NCBI GenBank assembly: GCA_049602155.1
Contig: JBMYRH010000012.1
Location: 1-64,000, forward strand
Source of the DNA: JBMYRH01 sp049602155
GTDB taxonomy: Bacteria; Myxococcota_A; UBA9042; PHBI01; JBMYRH01
Direction: 5' to 3'
Length of the DNA stretch: 64,000 bases
The translations under genes were made by a program, and so were the position numbers. This document shows positions 43,747 to 56,340 of the stretch, piece after piece. Within the stretch, counting starts at the first letter, position 1. Each line of letters starts with the position of its first letter. A model generated the notes under the pieces. That model ran no database searches. It was not told the DNA's origin and saw only the letters and a program-made list of their open reading frames with translations.

Positions 43747-46700
43747 TCAGCGCACGCTCAGCGTGAAGCTCACGCCGACCTCGTCCGGGTCAAAATAACC
43801 GCATGGGTAGGCCACGTTAGGGATGAGCTGGTTCTGCTGAACACAGCCCTGGGCATTGACGCCGCGACCAATCAAGAGGATCGCCGCGTCACCGGCGTCG
43901 CACGTGCTGGCTGGTAGCAAGCCAAACAGCACCCCGCTGAGTTGCAGGCTGACCTGGTAGTTGTCTGCGAAGCTCGCAGAGCACGCTGGATCTGTTCCAT
44001 AGGCCTGGTCTTTGTTGATGATGAGGAGCGTGCCTGGATCGTCAATGGCGAAGCCTGAACCCCCTGCGTAGGCGTCAAAGCCGGCGAATTGCCAGCTCGC
44101 GGTCTCCCCAGAGCTGCTCGTGACCTCGATACGAAGGTCACCCTGCGTCTCTTGCAGACGATGACAGCCGTACCAGTTGCTCGTGCTCTCCTCATCTTCG
44201 AAGCCCAAGGAGGTCAAGGTGTCGGTGTGCTGCTTAGCGCAGCGGGTAAAGCCGCCACCATCACTCTCCATATCGCAATGAACTGCCACAGCTGGGGCCG
44301 GTCCAGGGGGATCGATCACATAGAGCCCACTTGGGCTGTTCGGGGCTTGGGCAAGGACATCCTTACACGATCCTGCGTCCACGTAGCTCTCGCACGCGCT
44401 GGTGCAGCCGTCGCTCTCGTCCTCATTCTGGTCATCGCAGGCTTCACCACCTTCGACCACGCCGTCGCCACAGACCGTCGTGCGGTACCAAATTTGATGT
44501 CGCGTCGAGGTCTCATCGTTGCTCTCGATGACGCCGAGCTCACGAAGATAATCCGTGCTGTCGTCACATCCCCAGTTCGACTCGTTGCCCTTTCGGATGT
44601 TCCAAGTGGCCTCGGCGAGCGCCGAGTTTGTGGAATCGCTGAGCGTGGGGCGATGGAAGCCGTTTCCGGTGAAGCTGCTCTGGGTCGAGCTGTCGCTCTT
44701 GGTCTTCGCGCCATCCGGCAAGTACGCGTCGTGGCCGTCCAAGGTGACATACCCGCTGTTCCAGTCGGAATTATCTGTGTGCTGAAGGCCGGTATAGGCT
44801 TGCTTGATGACCTTGGAGTTATCGGTCTTGAAGTGCATCGTTCGCTCGTGGGTCGAGGACTGACACCAGAAGCGGACCTCGCTGACGCTGTCTGGCGCGA
44901 CCTCAATCGTGTTCAGGTAGGTGTGGGAGTAGCCGTGGACCGGATCGGTCGGTAGGCCCTCGACGAGCGCGTCGTTATTACCTGCCTGATGGTCGTAGCT
45001 CAGCATCAGCGTCCAGCCGCCGCCATCGGTCTCCATGTCGCAGTAGGCCGGCATAGAGGTGCCGTTTTGCGCCGGATCCAGGAGGTAGACCCCGCTCTCA
45101 TAGGTGCCGAGGGGGTCCAGGCCGAGGATCTCCTGACAGCTCGCCTTGATCGGCCAAGTGCCTCGACAGGTCGTCGTGCACGCGTCCGTGTTGTCGTCGT
45201 TGCCGTCGTCGCAGAGCTCATTACCCACGGGCTCTTTATGACCATCGCCGCACCACGGGCGGCGCACGAAAATGGCGAAGCGCCTCTGTGAATCACAGCC
45301 CTCACCACCATCCCAGTTTTTCTCGGAGGTGGTGCACTGATCGTCGACATCCCTCGCGAAGCTGTTGAAAAAGGGCGCGTTATCGAGCAAGGGAGCGGTG
45401 TGGTCGGGCAAGCCCTGCTCCGGCTGGTAGAGGCAGATGCGGCCCTGCTTTTGCTCGACGCCGCTTACCCAGTCCGTGGCACAATCCGAGCCCTCAGCCC
45501 CCTCATCGTAATCAAAGAGCGCGTAACCAAAGCGAAGGATCGCGGGCTGAAAGCTGCTCTCCCCGTCGAGATCTACCGACGCGTTGACCTGGATGTCCTG
45601 GGCTTCGTAGGCCATCGGCGCCTTATCAACCCAGAGCTCTGGCATCGAGAAGATGGTCTGGTGGGTGAGCGTCCCTTGAGCGTCTGAGAGCGCGAGCATC
45701 ACGCTCGACTCGATGCTCCTGAGCCCCGGGCTTGTTACGTCGTAGTCCTCGGTCGTCGTGTTGATGGGCTGCGTCGGGCTCAGGTAGAGCCTGGTCCAAC
45801 CGCCACCACGGCTGGTCATGTCGCACCATACCTGCACCGGCTGATCCCCCGGAGGGGTGACCGTGTAATAGCCGCTCGGCGCGTCGTCGATGGCTTGCTT
45901 GATGGCCAGGCAGTCCGGGCTCGCGATGTCGTAGGCGCGGCAGTCGGACAGGCAGCCCGGGGTCGCGGTGTTCTCGCCCGTCGGCTCGCATTGCTCGTCG
46001 CCGGTCGTCATCCCATCGCCGCACCGGGCGGTGCGGACGTAGACCAACATGTGGTTCTCACCGGTGCCTGCCGCGCCGGTGTTCAGGTCGAGGGGGTATC
46101 CAAAGCCCAGGCCCCTGACCCCGAGCGCCACCAGAGAGTCGAAGCGGTTGTCCTCCAGCTGCGGATCGCTACTGATGGGACCAAGCGCAGACATCGATGC
46201 GTCATCAAAGGGGATCCATTGATTTCTCCACGAGTTCCAGACTGGCCCATGGCTGTCCGCTGCGTTCGGCCCTTCCCCGCCATCGCCGTCGGGGGCGTTG
46301 AAGTAGAGGTCGGTGTCCAGGAGCTTTCCGCTGGCAACGAGCGTCCCGGCGCTCATCTCAAACCCGGTGTCTGCCTCCCACACGGTCTCTTCCGCGTAGC
46401 CCGAGATATGCTCCGCCAGGCTCTCCGCCCCATCACCGACGCTCTCGTAGCTCGCCCAGACGTCACTCGGGGCGTGGACAAAGAGCAGGTCAGCCATCGG
46501 CAGGTCGTGCATGGCGGGTGACTTGAAGTCGCCCACTGAGGCGCCCTGCAGTGTACCGAATGTCGTGGTGTCGGTCGTGAAGTAGGCCCGGTTATCCCAG
46601 GTCCAGGTGTCTTGTTCGTCATCGGCGTGGATGGTCACGAGCGTCCAGCCGCCGCCGTCTCGGTCCATGTCGCAGTGGGTCAGGTAGGGGGCGTTTCCAC

Positions 46701-49700
46701 CGGCGCCATCGGGGTCGATGAGGTAGTAGCCGGTCTGAGCCTCCGGCATGTCTTCGAGGATCTGAAGGCAGTCTACTGCGTCGCCAGCATAGAGTTCACA
46801 GGTCGACAGACACCCATCGCTCTCGTCTTCATTGGCGTCATCGCAACCCTCGACCGCCTCGATGATGCCGTTGCCGCACTCGGAGGGGCGGACCCAGAGG
46901 CCCAGGCGCTTGTCTTCTGTGCAAGGTTCACCGGTCACGAAGTCGACAAGGCTATTCGAGGTCGTGCACAGATCGGTCGACGGATCGTTGAACCCAAACC
47001 AGGCCGGCACAGGGAGGTCCTCGATACAGAGCTTCCCGATAGGGAGTGCAGCGGAATCCCACGCGCCTTTGCATGACCCGCCCTGAAAACCCTCGTCGCC
47101 ATAGCGAAGGGTCCGTACACCGAAAGGCATCGGCGTCGCGCCGCCTTGGTCCCAGACCACATCGACGTCAAGGGTCTCAGAGCCGTCGACCGGCGAGTCA
47201 TCGGCCTCCCAGCTACCAGGCATCTGAAAAGAGACCCAGCCGTCCTCGGGCTCGGCCTGGCCGGGTGCACCGAAGCCCATGAGCACCATGGTCTCGTCCG
47301 CACGCCGCAGCGCCTCTAGGCCGTCAGGGCCCCAGGTGATCCCCGGCGGTGTCTGATACTGATAGTTATCGGTCTCGGCGGAAAAGACCTGTGTCCACCC
47401 CCCACCGTAGCTCTCCATGTCACAGAGCACACGGATAGGAGCGGCGCCGCTGTCGCTCGGGTCGATGAAGTAGGGGCCGCTTGGCGCAGGCCGATCGAGC
47501 GCGCGGAAGGTCTTCAGGATATCCGCGCAGTCACGCCCTTGAGCGCTGACCGTGCAGGTCGACAGGCAGCCATCAAGCTCATCGTCGTTGCCGTCATCAC
47601 ATCCCTCTTGTTCACTCACAGAGCTGTCACCGCACCGCTGCCTGCGGACCTGGATCGCGAAGCGTTGGTCGGTATTCCAGCACGACTGCGGACCGCAATG
47701 GTCGAGATCATCGCGGGCGAAGTTACCCCATGAGATCTCCGGCAGATCGGTCATGCAAATGAGCCCGTCTCTCGCGTAGCTCTCCCCCGCCAACTTGGCC
47801 GAAGTGGCCTCCTCAAAGTTGCCTTCGACGCAATCCCCTGCGGGGCCTTTGGTATAAAGCAGCGTCGTATCAATCGGGACCTCCGCGCCATTGGCCCACA
47901 CCGAGACCTCTTCACTTTGGGCAGACCACCACATGGGAGAGAGCGTCTTCCAGTTCTCTGGCATGGCAAAGCGCGCACGCGACTCAACGGTCGCCGCGTC
48001 GACGCTCGTCAAAGCGAGCATCACCTCGTCGGAGATGCCAGCGAGGCTGTTGGGGACGTCATACGGGACGTTGCTGCCATAGGTCACCCAATCGGTGGTC
48101 ACGTAAGCGCGCGTCCAGCCACCCCCATCGGTGACCATGTCGCAGTAGACCTCGAAGGGCTCGCCTCCTGCCCCAGGACCGTCGGGGTCGATGGTGTAGA
48201 CCCCAGAGGGGCTGCTCGGCGCCTGCTCCAAGATGTCGGTGCAGTCGATGGGGTCTGTGTAGGCTTCGCAGACCGAGTTGCAGCCGTCGGTGTTGTCGTC
48301 GTTACCGTCGTCACAGACCTCACCCGCGTCGATGACGGTGTCTCCGCAGATTGGCCGGCGGGCGAAGATGGCGAAGCGGCGGTCCTCGTCGCAGGCCGGG
48401 CCCAGCTCGGCGTCCAGGCTCGAGGTTGAGCAGGCATCACCCGCTGGGTCCGCGAACCCGGCCCAGAAGGGCGCTTCGGTGTTCGTGATGCAGAGCCTGC
48501 CGTAGGGAGAATTGATCCAGTTTTGCCCGCATCCCTTGAAGCCAGCCATCGTCCAGGTGCCGAAGCGCAAGGTCTCGGAGGTCTCTGGGCCGCCTTCGAC
48601 CGAGACGTCGACCGGGACGTCGGCCTGCCCCGCGGTCAAGGGGAAGCTATCGACCCAGAACTCAGGCATGACGAAGCGCGCGCGGTCGCTCACGGGGCCG
48701 CCCGCCGTCGGCGTGTAGCCGATCATGACGACCGAGGTGTCGGTGCGGAGCTCAGGGGCGTCGAGGGTGTAGCTCTGGGGGGCGGCGGCGTAGTTGTCGC
48801 TCTCGGCGATGAAGAGCCGCGTCCAGCCGCCGCCGTCGGTCTCCATGTCGCAGTAGACCGAGATGGGCGCCTCGCCCGTGTCGGGGCCGTCGGGATCGAC
48901 GCTGTAGATGCCAGAGGGCGCGTTTGGCGCCGCCTGCAAGACGTCCACGCAGTCCCGGGAGTCCGCCACCGCGTACGACTCGCAGGTCGCCGTGCAGCCA
49001 TCGGCGTTGTCGAGGTTGCCGTCGTCGCACTCTTCATCGGCGCTCAGCACCCCGTCACCACATCGAATCGGGCGTGCTTGGATGAAGAACCGTACTCCGC
49101 CGTCACACTTGGAGGAGCTCTCTGGACCACAGAGGTCGCTCTTGGGATCGGCAAAGCGCGTCCATACCGCCCATTGCGCTTGCGCGCCTGTGAACCAGAC
49201 GGCGCCCTTGTAGTACCCATCGCCCCAGGTGCCCGAGTTGTAGTCGTCCTCCCCACCTGTCCCCAAGCTCTGATAGCCATAGCGGAGCGTCATCGCGTAG
49301 GGGGGCAGATCATCACTGACGCGAACGCTGACGGGCTCGTCTTCGCCCGGCCAGCTCATCGGCGCCTGTGTCTTCCACTTCTCCGGCATCTCAAAGCGCG
49401 CGGAGCTTGTCACGATGCGTGGTGGCCCCTCTTGGAAGTGGCCGATGAGCACCTCGCCGTGAGTCGCCATGAGCGCCTCAAGCGTCTTACCCGTGACGTC
49501 GTAGCCGATGGCTGGGTCCGAGTAGTTGTCGTTGTCACTCTCAAACAGGCGCGTGAAGCCCCCGCCTTGGGTCGTCATATCGCAGTAGACCTGCTTGGGG
49601 CCCTCACTCGAGGGCTCAATCAAGTAGTAGCCGCTTGGGCTGTTCGGTGCCTGCTCCAAGATGTCAGCGCAGTCTGTGGGGTCGCTATAGGCCTCGCAAT

Positions 49701-52700
49701 TGACACAGCCATCAGACGCGAGCTTATTGCCATCGTCGCAGGCCTCCCCGGGCTGCACGATGCCGTTGCCACAGGTTGAGCTTCGCACGTAGATCGTGAA
49801 CCGCCGCTCGTTTGAGCACGGCGTCGTGTCATAGGCTTCATGGGAGCCGCTGCACATATCCGTCTGGTCAAAGACCCAGCCTGACCAGTAGGGCGCCTCC
49901 GTCCCCGAGAGGCAGATGGTACCCACGCCATCACCGTTATGATACCCCGCGTTTACGGGGCAGCCTGTGTCGCTCGGAAGCATGTTCCACGCGTAGTGCA
50001 GCCAGGTGTCCACCGGGGTGTCTGCGCCGTTGACATAGGCGGCCACAGGGAGCACGCCCTCGCCATAGACCATCGGTGGATGCTCTCTCCAGTCCTGCGG
50101 CAGGGCGAAGTAGGCGCGGGTCTCAAGCGAGGGCGCGTAGGCGATCATGACCTCTGAGCTGAGGTCACGGAGCGCTCGGCTGTCTAGGGTGTAGGTCGCG
50201 TTCGTGCCCGCCAAAAGAATATCGTAGTCGAAGTCGGTGGCGTTGCTCTCGGCCAGGTAGATCTGCGTCCAGCCGCCGCCATCGGTCTCCATATCGCAAT
50301 AGGCCTCAAGGGGATCATCGCCAAAAGGACCGTCGGGATCGATGAGGTAATGGCCGGACTCGGCGCTCGGGGCGCGCACCAGGACAGCCGAGCAGTCAAC
50401 CAACCCTTCACCGTAATGCGACGGGGCCTGCAGGTGCTCACACGAGGTCGTGCAGCCGTCGAGGTTGCTCGTGTTGGCGTCGTCACACTCCTCTGTCGGA
50501 TCTTTCACCCCGTCGCCACAGGTCGGTCGCCGTACGAAGATGGTAAAGCGGCGGCTCTCGTCACACGCCGTGACCCCGCTCACGCTGCTCGGGTAAGCCT
50601 CATTGGAGGTCCCGCAGTGATCGATGGTCTCATCGGCGAAGCCGCCATAGTAAGGCGCGTCGGTGTCTGTGATGCACAGGCGTCCGTAGGTGCCGCCACC
50701 CCATGGGTTGGTGCAGAGCGAGGACGAGATACCATAGCCAAAGCGCAAGGTCGCTTCTGTCGGTGGACCGTTTTCGACCGAGACAGACACCGTGACGTCA
50801 TCTCCAGGCGCGGTGAGGGGGAAGTCGTCGAGCCAGTAGGTTGAGCCTGGCATGACGAATCGCGCCCTTGAGCTTAGGGGGCCGCCTTGCTCGTCCATGT
50901 AGCCGATCATGACGAGAGACGTCTCGGTGCGGAGCTCTGGGGCGTCGACGGTGTAGGACAGCTCTGTGGTGTGGTAGTCGGCCGAGTCAGCGAGGAAGAT
51001 GCGCGTCCAGCCGCCTCCGTCGGTCTCCATGTCGCAATAGACGGTGATGGGCGCGTCCCCACCTGCACCATCGGGGTCGATGGTGTAGAGCCCGCTCTCT
51101 GCGCCAGCGACCGCGTCGCGGATGGCCACGCAGTCGGCGCTCTCATCGATGTCATAGGCTTGGCACGTCGTGGTACAGCCGAGGGTGTTGTCATCAACGT
51201 CTTGGTCGCAAAGCTCGCCAATCTCGATCCTCCCGTTGCCGCACACTGGGCGGCGCACCTGGATCACGAAGCGCTTGTCCGCGCCGCAGAGCTGGGCGTT
51301 AAAGCCCTCGGAGGAGCTATTACAGTAGTCTGGCTGTGCGTCCGCGAAGGAGCCCCAATACGGACCCTCGGTCCCGTCAAGGCAGATGCGGCCGGCGAAG
51401 CCGCTCGAGGACCACTCCGCGGCACAGTTGGTGAAGTAGCCCCCCCAGCCGTACTTTAGCTCGGCTGGGACGAGGAGCTCCTCGCCGTTGAGCGCCACGT
51501 CGACGACGACGCTCTCCGCCTCGTAATTCATCGGCGGCATGGTGCGCCAGTCCTCGGGGAGAGCGAAGCGCGCCCGAGGGATCCAGCTGTCCGCGAAGCC
51601 GATCATCACCTCGGTGTGGGTCGCCATGAGCGCCTCGCTCATGGGGCTGTAGTCGTAGTTGACCGACTCGTAATTGTCGCCGTCAGCGATGAAGATCCGC
51701 GTCCAACCACCTCCGTCGGTGACCATGTCACAGTACGCCTCGATCGGCGCGTCCCCGCCTATGCCGTCTGGGTCAATGAGGTAGACACCCGATGCCGCGT
51801 TCGGGACAAGGGCCTGAACCGCGACACAGTCTTTGAGCCCCTCAGGGTAATCAGCCGGCGCGCTCAAGGTGGCGCAGGTGCTCGTGCACCCATCGGTGTT
51901 GCTCATGTTGCCGTCGTCACAGGACTCGGTCGGGTCGATGATGCCGTCACCACAGGTGCCGCGGCGCACGAAGAGGTCGAGGCTCAGGCCACCGTCCACG
52001 GGGCTTGTGTTGTCGCCGGCCGCCTCGGAGTAGCAGTTGCCGTTGATATGAGGCGGGTACAGGGTGTCTTCGGGCTGACAGGGGAGGAAGCCCGAGCCCT
52101 GAATAAAGACCTGCGGTGTCTCGGTGATGTCACAGCCCTCAGGGGGCTCGACCCCCAAGATAGCCCCGGTTGAGGTGATGCGGAACTGGTGCCCGCTGGT
52201 CGCTCCATCCTCTGTACAGGTGCCTTGATAGTTGGGGGTGAGGTCGAGGAGCGCCTCCTTGGGCGCCGCTGCGGGCATTGCTTGACCACCATGAAGGGGG
52301 CTCAGGCCTGGGAAGATCCACATCTCCGATGACGCGGCACCATCTGACCGAGCGCCGTCAACGCGGACCTGCTGATCTGCTTCCGGGATGCGGTGGCATG
52401 CGTGCCAGTTGTCGCCCTCGCCTGGGCTGCGCGGCTGCCACTCGACCGACTGGGAGTCGGGACCCTCGAGGGTGGTCGCGTCGACACGTCGGCCACAGTA
52501 GGTCCAGCCGCCCCCCTGGGTCGTCATGTCGCAGTAGACCGTAGCGGGGTCACCGCCAGCGCCCGGCCCCTCAGGGTCGATGGTGTAGTGGCCGCTCGGC
52601 GTGCCTGGGATGGCGTGCAAAATCGCGAGGCAGTCGGGGCTCTGCGAGACGTCATAGCTTTGGCACGTCGAGGTGCACCCGTCGGCCTCGTCGAGGTTCC

Positions 52701-55700
52701 CGTCGTCGCAGCCCTCGCCGCTCTCGACTGCGCCGTTGCCACAGATGGGGCGCCTGAAGAAGAGCTCCATCGAGACCCCAAGATCGCCATAGCTGCCGCA
52801 TGGGAAGCCCACCTGAGGCGGAAGCGCAGCCCCGAGTCCACCGCTCTCAATCACACCGGCGCTTGAGAAATCAAAAGCAGGGAGGAAGGGATGACAGCCC
52901 GTGGTGGCCTCGATGCCGAAGAGGTCACTGCCCACCCGCATAAAGAGGTGGAAGTTTTGAGTGAGCGATTGGTCGCCATAACCGTAGAGCGGCCTGTAAG
53001 TGCCATCTCTCGTCAGGCGAAGGGAGGCCTCACCATCGGTTGAGTAGACATCACCCGCGCTGGCGCTCGTCCCCAGCACGGGGTTGACGCCTTCGAAGGT
53101 CCAGCTGTAGGCGTGCTCCGCATTCCTCACGCTGACGCGCGCGGCCGAGCTCACGCCACTGAGCCTGTCACAGGCGTACCAGTTCTCAGCGGCGCTGGGG
53201 TCCCGCCAATAGGGCATCGCCGGCGTCTCGCCAGCGTGCTGCCCCATGCACAAGGTCCAACCACCGCCCTCGGTCTCCATGTCGCAGTACACCGTGGACT
53301 TTGAGCCGGTGCCGTCGGGGTAGATGTCATAGAGGCCGCTCGGGCTCGTAGGGACCGCCGCGTGGATGGCCGCGCAGTCGATCATGAGCGCCTCTGCCTC
53401 AAGCTCACAATTCCATGCGCACCCATCTCCAGGTTGGGTGTTGCCGTCATCACACTCCTCACCGGCGTCGTGGTCGATGACGCCGTCGCCACAGGTGAGC
53501 GCCGCGACGGTGAGCGTGAAGATCTGCGAGCCCTGAGGCACCAAGTGGTCGACGACCAAACGATAGGTGTCACTCTCCACACCCTGGGATGTGACCGAGC
53601 GGAAGGTGCCGTCGAGCAGATAGTGCTCGGGCTCAGAGGCTGCACACGCAGGTAAATCCCATGGGCCAGGCTCCCCACAGGGGCTTTGGGTCTCCTCTGT
53701 CCAGCTGATCGCCGGCGTGAGGACGCTCTCATGCGAAAACGCGACCTTCTCCCAAGGGAAGGTGACGCGGTAGGTGCGATCCGGAGCCCCCTGGGCGTCC
53801 GGGCAGCCAGGGACGTCCCAGTTGTCATTGCCCGTGACGTTACTCAGGGTTGCGACCTTACAAGGAACGAGGCCACAATCACCCGGGATGAAGTCCTGAG
53901 GCTGGACAACGATCGGGAAGGCACAGCTCGCCCCCGGGTTACCAAATGGGCAATCGACCTCGCTCTCTCCCAGCCCATAGACCCCAGCAGGCGCGTTGGG
54001 CGCTTGGGCGAGCACCTCGAGACAATCCGAGCTTTGCGCCGGGTCATAGTCCTCGCAGCTTGAGGTGCAGCCATCTGTCTCATCGTCATTTTGATCGTCG
54101 CACGCCTCGCCGACCTCGACGACGCCGTTTCCGCAGACTGAGCGCCGACTAAAGATGACGAAGCGCCGCGACTCGGGGCAGGGCGTCAAGATCGTGTGGG
54201 TCTCGTCAAAGACCATAATCGACGAGAGACCAAGCTCACTGGTGGCGCAGAAGTCAGGGAAGATGTCATCGACATACCCCTGGCTCGCAAATCCCCCCCA
54301 ATGGACCGCCTCCGTGCCGCTGACGCAGATGCGACCCGAGGGCTCCGGTGGTGTCCAATCAGAATTACAGGTCCAACCGTAGGAGTGGATCCCATAGCGC
54401 AAGGTCGCCTCCTCGTAAGCACCACCGCTCACGCTCACGCTCACCAGCTCATCGACCTGCGCGTAGCGCATCGGCGCCTGCGTCACCCAATTCTCAGGCA
54501 TGAGGAATTGCGCCGTGTCGACAGGCGTGCCGCCGCCTAAGGGCATGAAGCCCATCAGGACCTCATGGTCTGTGGAGCGAAGCGCGGGATCGTCGAGCGC
54601 ATAGTCGAGGTCGAGCGCGTCTTCATCAGCGCTCTCGGCGATAAAGAGGCGCGTCCAGCCACCCCCATCATGGTCCATGTCGCAGTAGGCCGTGACCTTG
54701 GAGCCCTCGGTGCCCTCTGGGTAGATGTCGTAGAGTCCGCTTGGGCTCAGGGGGACCGCGGCGTGAATGGCCGCGCAATCGGTCATCAGCGCATCGGACT
54801 CAAGCTGACAGTTCCACGCGCAGCCGTCTCCATCCAGGGTGGCGCCGTCATCACAGGCCTCGCCGGTGTCGTGATCGATTATGCCATCGCCGCAGGTGCT
54901 CACGGAGAGGGTCAGGGTGAAGGGCCCGGCCTCCTCGGCGAAGCTTAGCCCGTCGACCGAGATGCGCACGACATCGGCGTCGTCAGCGAGGAACCATTGG
55001 CCACCAGTGAGGTGCCACTCAGGGTTGGTGTTGTCATCGGGATGACAGGCTGGGATGTGCCACGTTGGCTGGCCTTGACAGAAGGTCGGGCTCTCTAGCC
55101 CGAGGCTCAAGGTGAGGTTCTTCTCACTCTCCAGGCTGAAGCCGAGCTGCGTGCCGCGCGTCGGCAGCGCGATCCGATAGAGCAGGTCGGGGGTGAACGA
55201 GTGGTCTTGGGCACAGTTAGGCACCGTGAAGGTCGGGCTTCCAACTGAGGTGTCACCCGAGAAGGTCAGCGTGCGGCAAGGCCTCTGGCCGCAGTCACCG
55301 ACGACGAAGCCCTCCGCACTGAGATCGATCGGGTTATAGCACCCCGAGCCCGGGGTGCTCATCGCGCAGGTGACCTCAAAGGGCGCGGCGCCACCAGGGC
55401 CGTCGGGGTCGATGAGGTAGACGCCATCGGGCGCGCCAGGCGCTTGATTCAAGATGTCGGCGCAGTCTTTAACCTCATCGAGTGCGTAGGTCTCGCACGC
55501 GGAGGTGCACCCGTCGCTGTTGTTGTCGTTAACATCATCGCAGGCTTCACCTGGCTCGACGATGCCGTTGCCGCAGATAGGTCGGCGGGTGAAGATGGCG
55601 AAGCGACGGTCCTCCGGGCAGGGCTTCAGGACGGTGCTGGTTGCTTCGTCAAAGTGCGCCTCGCTCAAGTCCATGGAGGATGCGCAGATATCTGGCCACA

Positions 55701-56340
55701 AAGCGTCGTTCCAGCCACTGTAGGCAAACCCAGTCCAGCTCGACGCGTCCGTACCCTTGACACACACGCGACCGATGACGCTGTTGTTTTCGTGCCAAGC
55801 GGCGGCACACCCGCCCGAGAAGGCGCCGTAGCCATAGCGCAGGAGCGCCTCTTCATAGGGCGCGCCGTTGACGCTCACCGACACTGTTTCGTCCTCGTCC
55901 TTGTAGCGCATGGGCGCTTGCGTGACCCAGTTTGCGGGCATCACGAAGCGCGCTGTGTCAGCGAGCGGCCCACCGCTCAGCGGCATGAAGCCAAAGAGGA
56001 CCTCGTGCGCTGCGCTCCTCAAGGCCGGGTCATCGAGGGTATAGTCGATGGTGGTCGAGACGTAGTCGTCACTCTCGGCGATAAAGAGGCGCGTCCAGCC
56101 CCCCCCCTCGTAGTCCATCTCGCAGTACACCGTGATCTTCGAGGCCTCGCTCCCGTCTGGGTAGATGTCGTAGAGCCCGCTCGCCGTCCCTGGGACATGG
56201 AGGTGGAGCTCAGCGCAGTCGGTGAAGAGCTGGTCTCCCTCTAGGGTGCAGTCGGCCGCGCAGCCATCGCCATCCGAGATGTTTCCGTCGTCACACTGTT
56301 CGCCGAAGGTGGCATCGAGGAGGCCATTGCCACAGCGGAG
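43747..56340 (-). repeat. Array of ~17 DUF4215 + fibrinogen/intelectin-like modules
   Basis: Fifteen modules retain the CDMxTxGGGWT (or GGGFT) core. On the plus strand these lie near 56097, 54655, 53250, 52500, 51700, 51005, 50270, 49555, 48820, 48110, 47390, 46643, 45797, 45010 and 44240, about 700-850 bp apart. The first two intervals are about 1,400 bp because each holds an extra, diverged module (near 55350 and 53950) with PGSGCYNPIDL- or PGASCAFPIVV-type sequence in place of GGGWT. Modules fall into subtypes: RLFIAESDNY....RFAIFVRR (most), ENWYACDRL-type (53250, 52500, 44240), and Trp-rich forms (46643, 45010). DNA identity between modules is low, so the array is old rather than a recent expansion. 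Confidence 0.88.
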
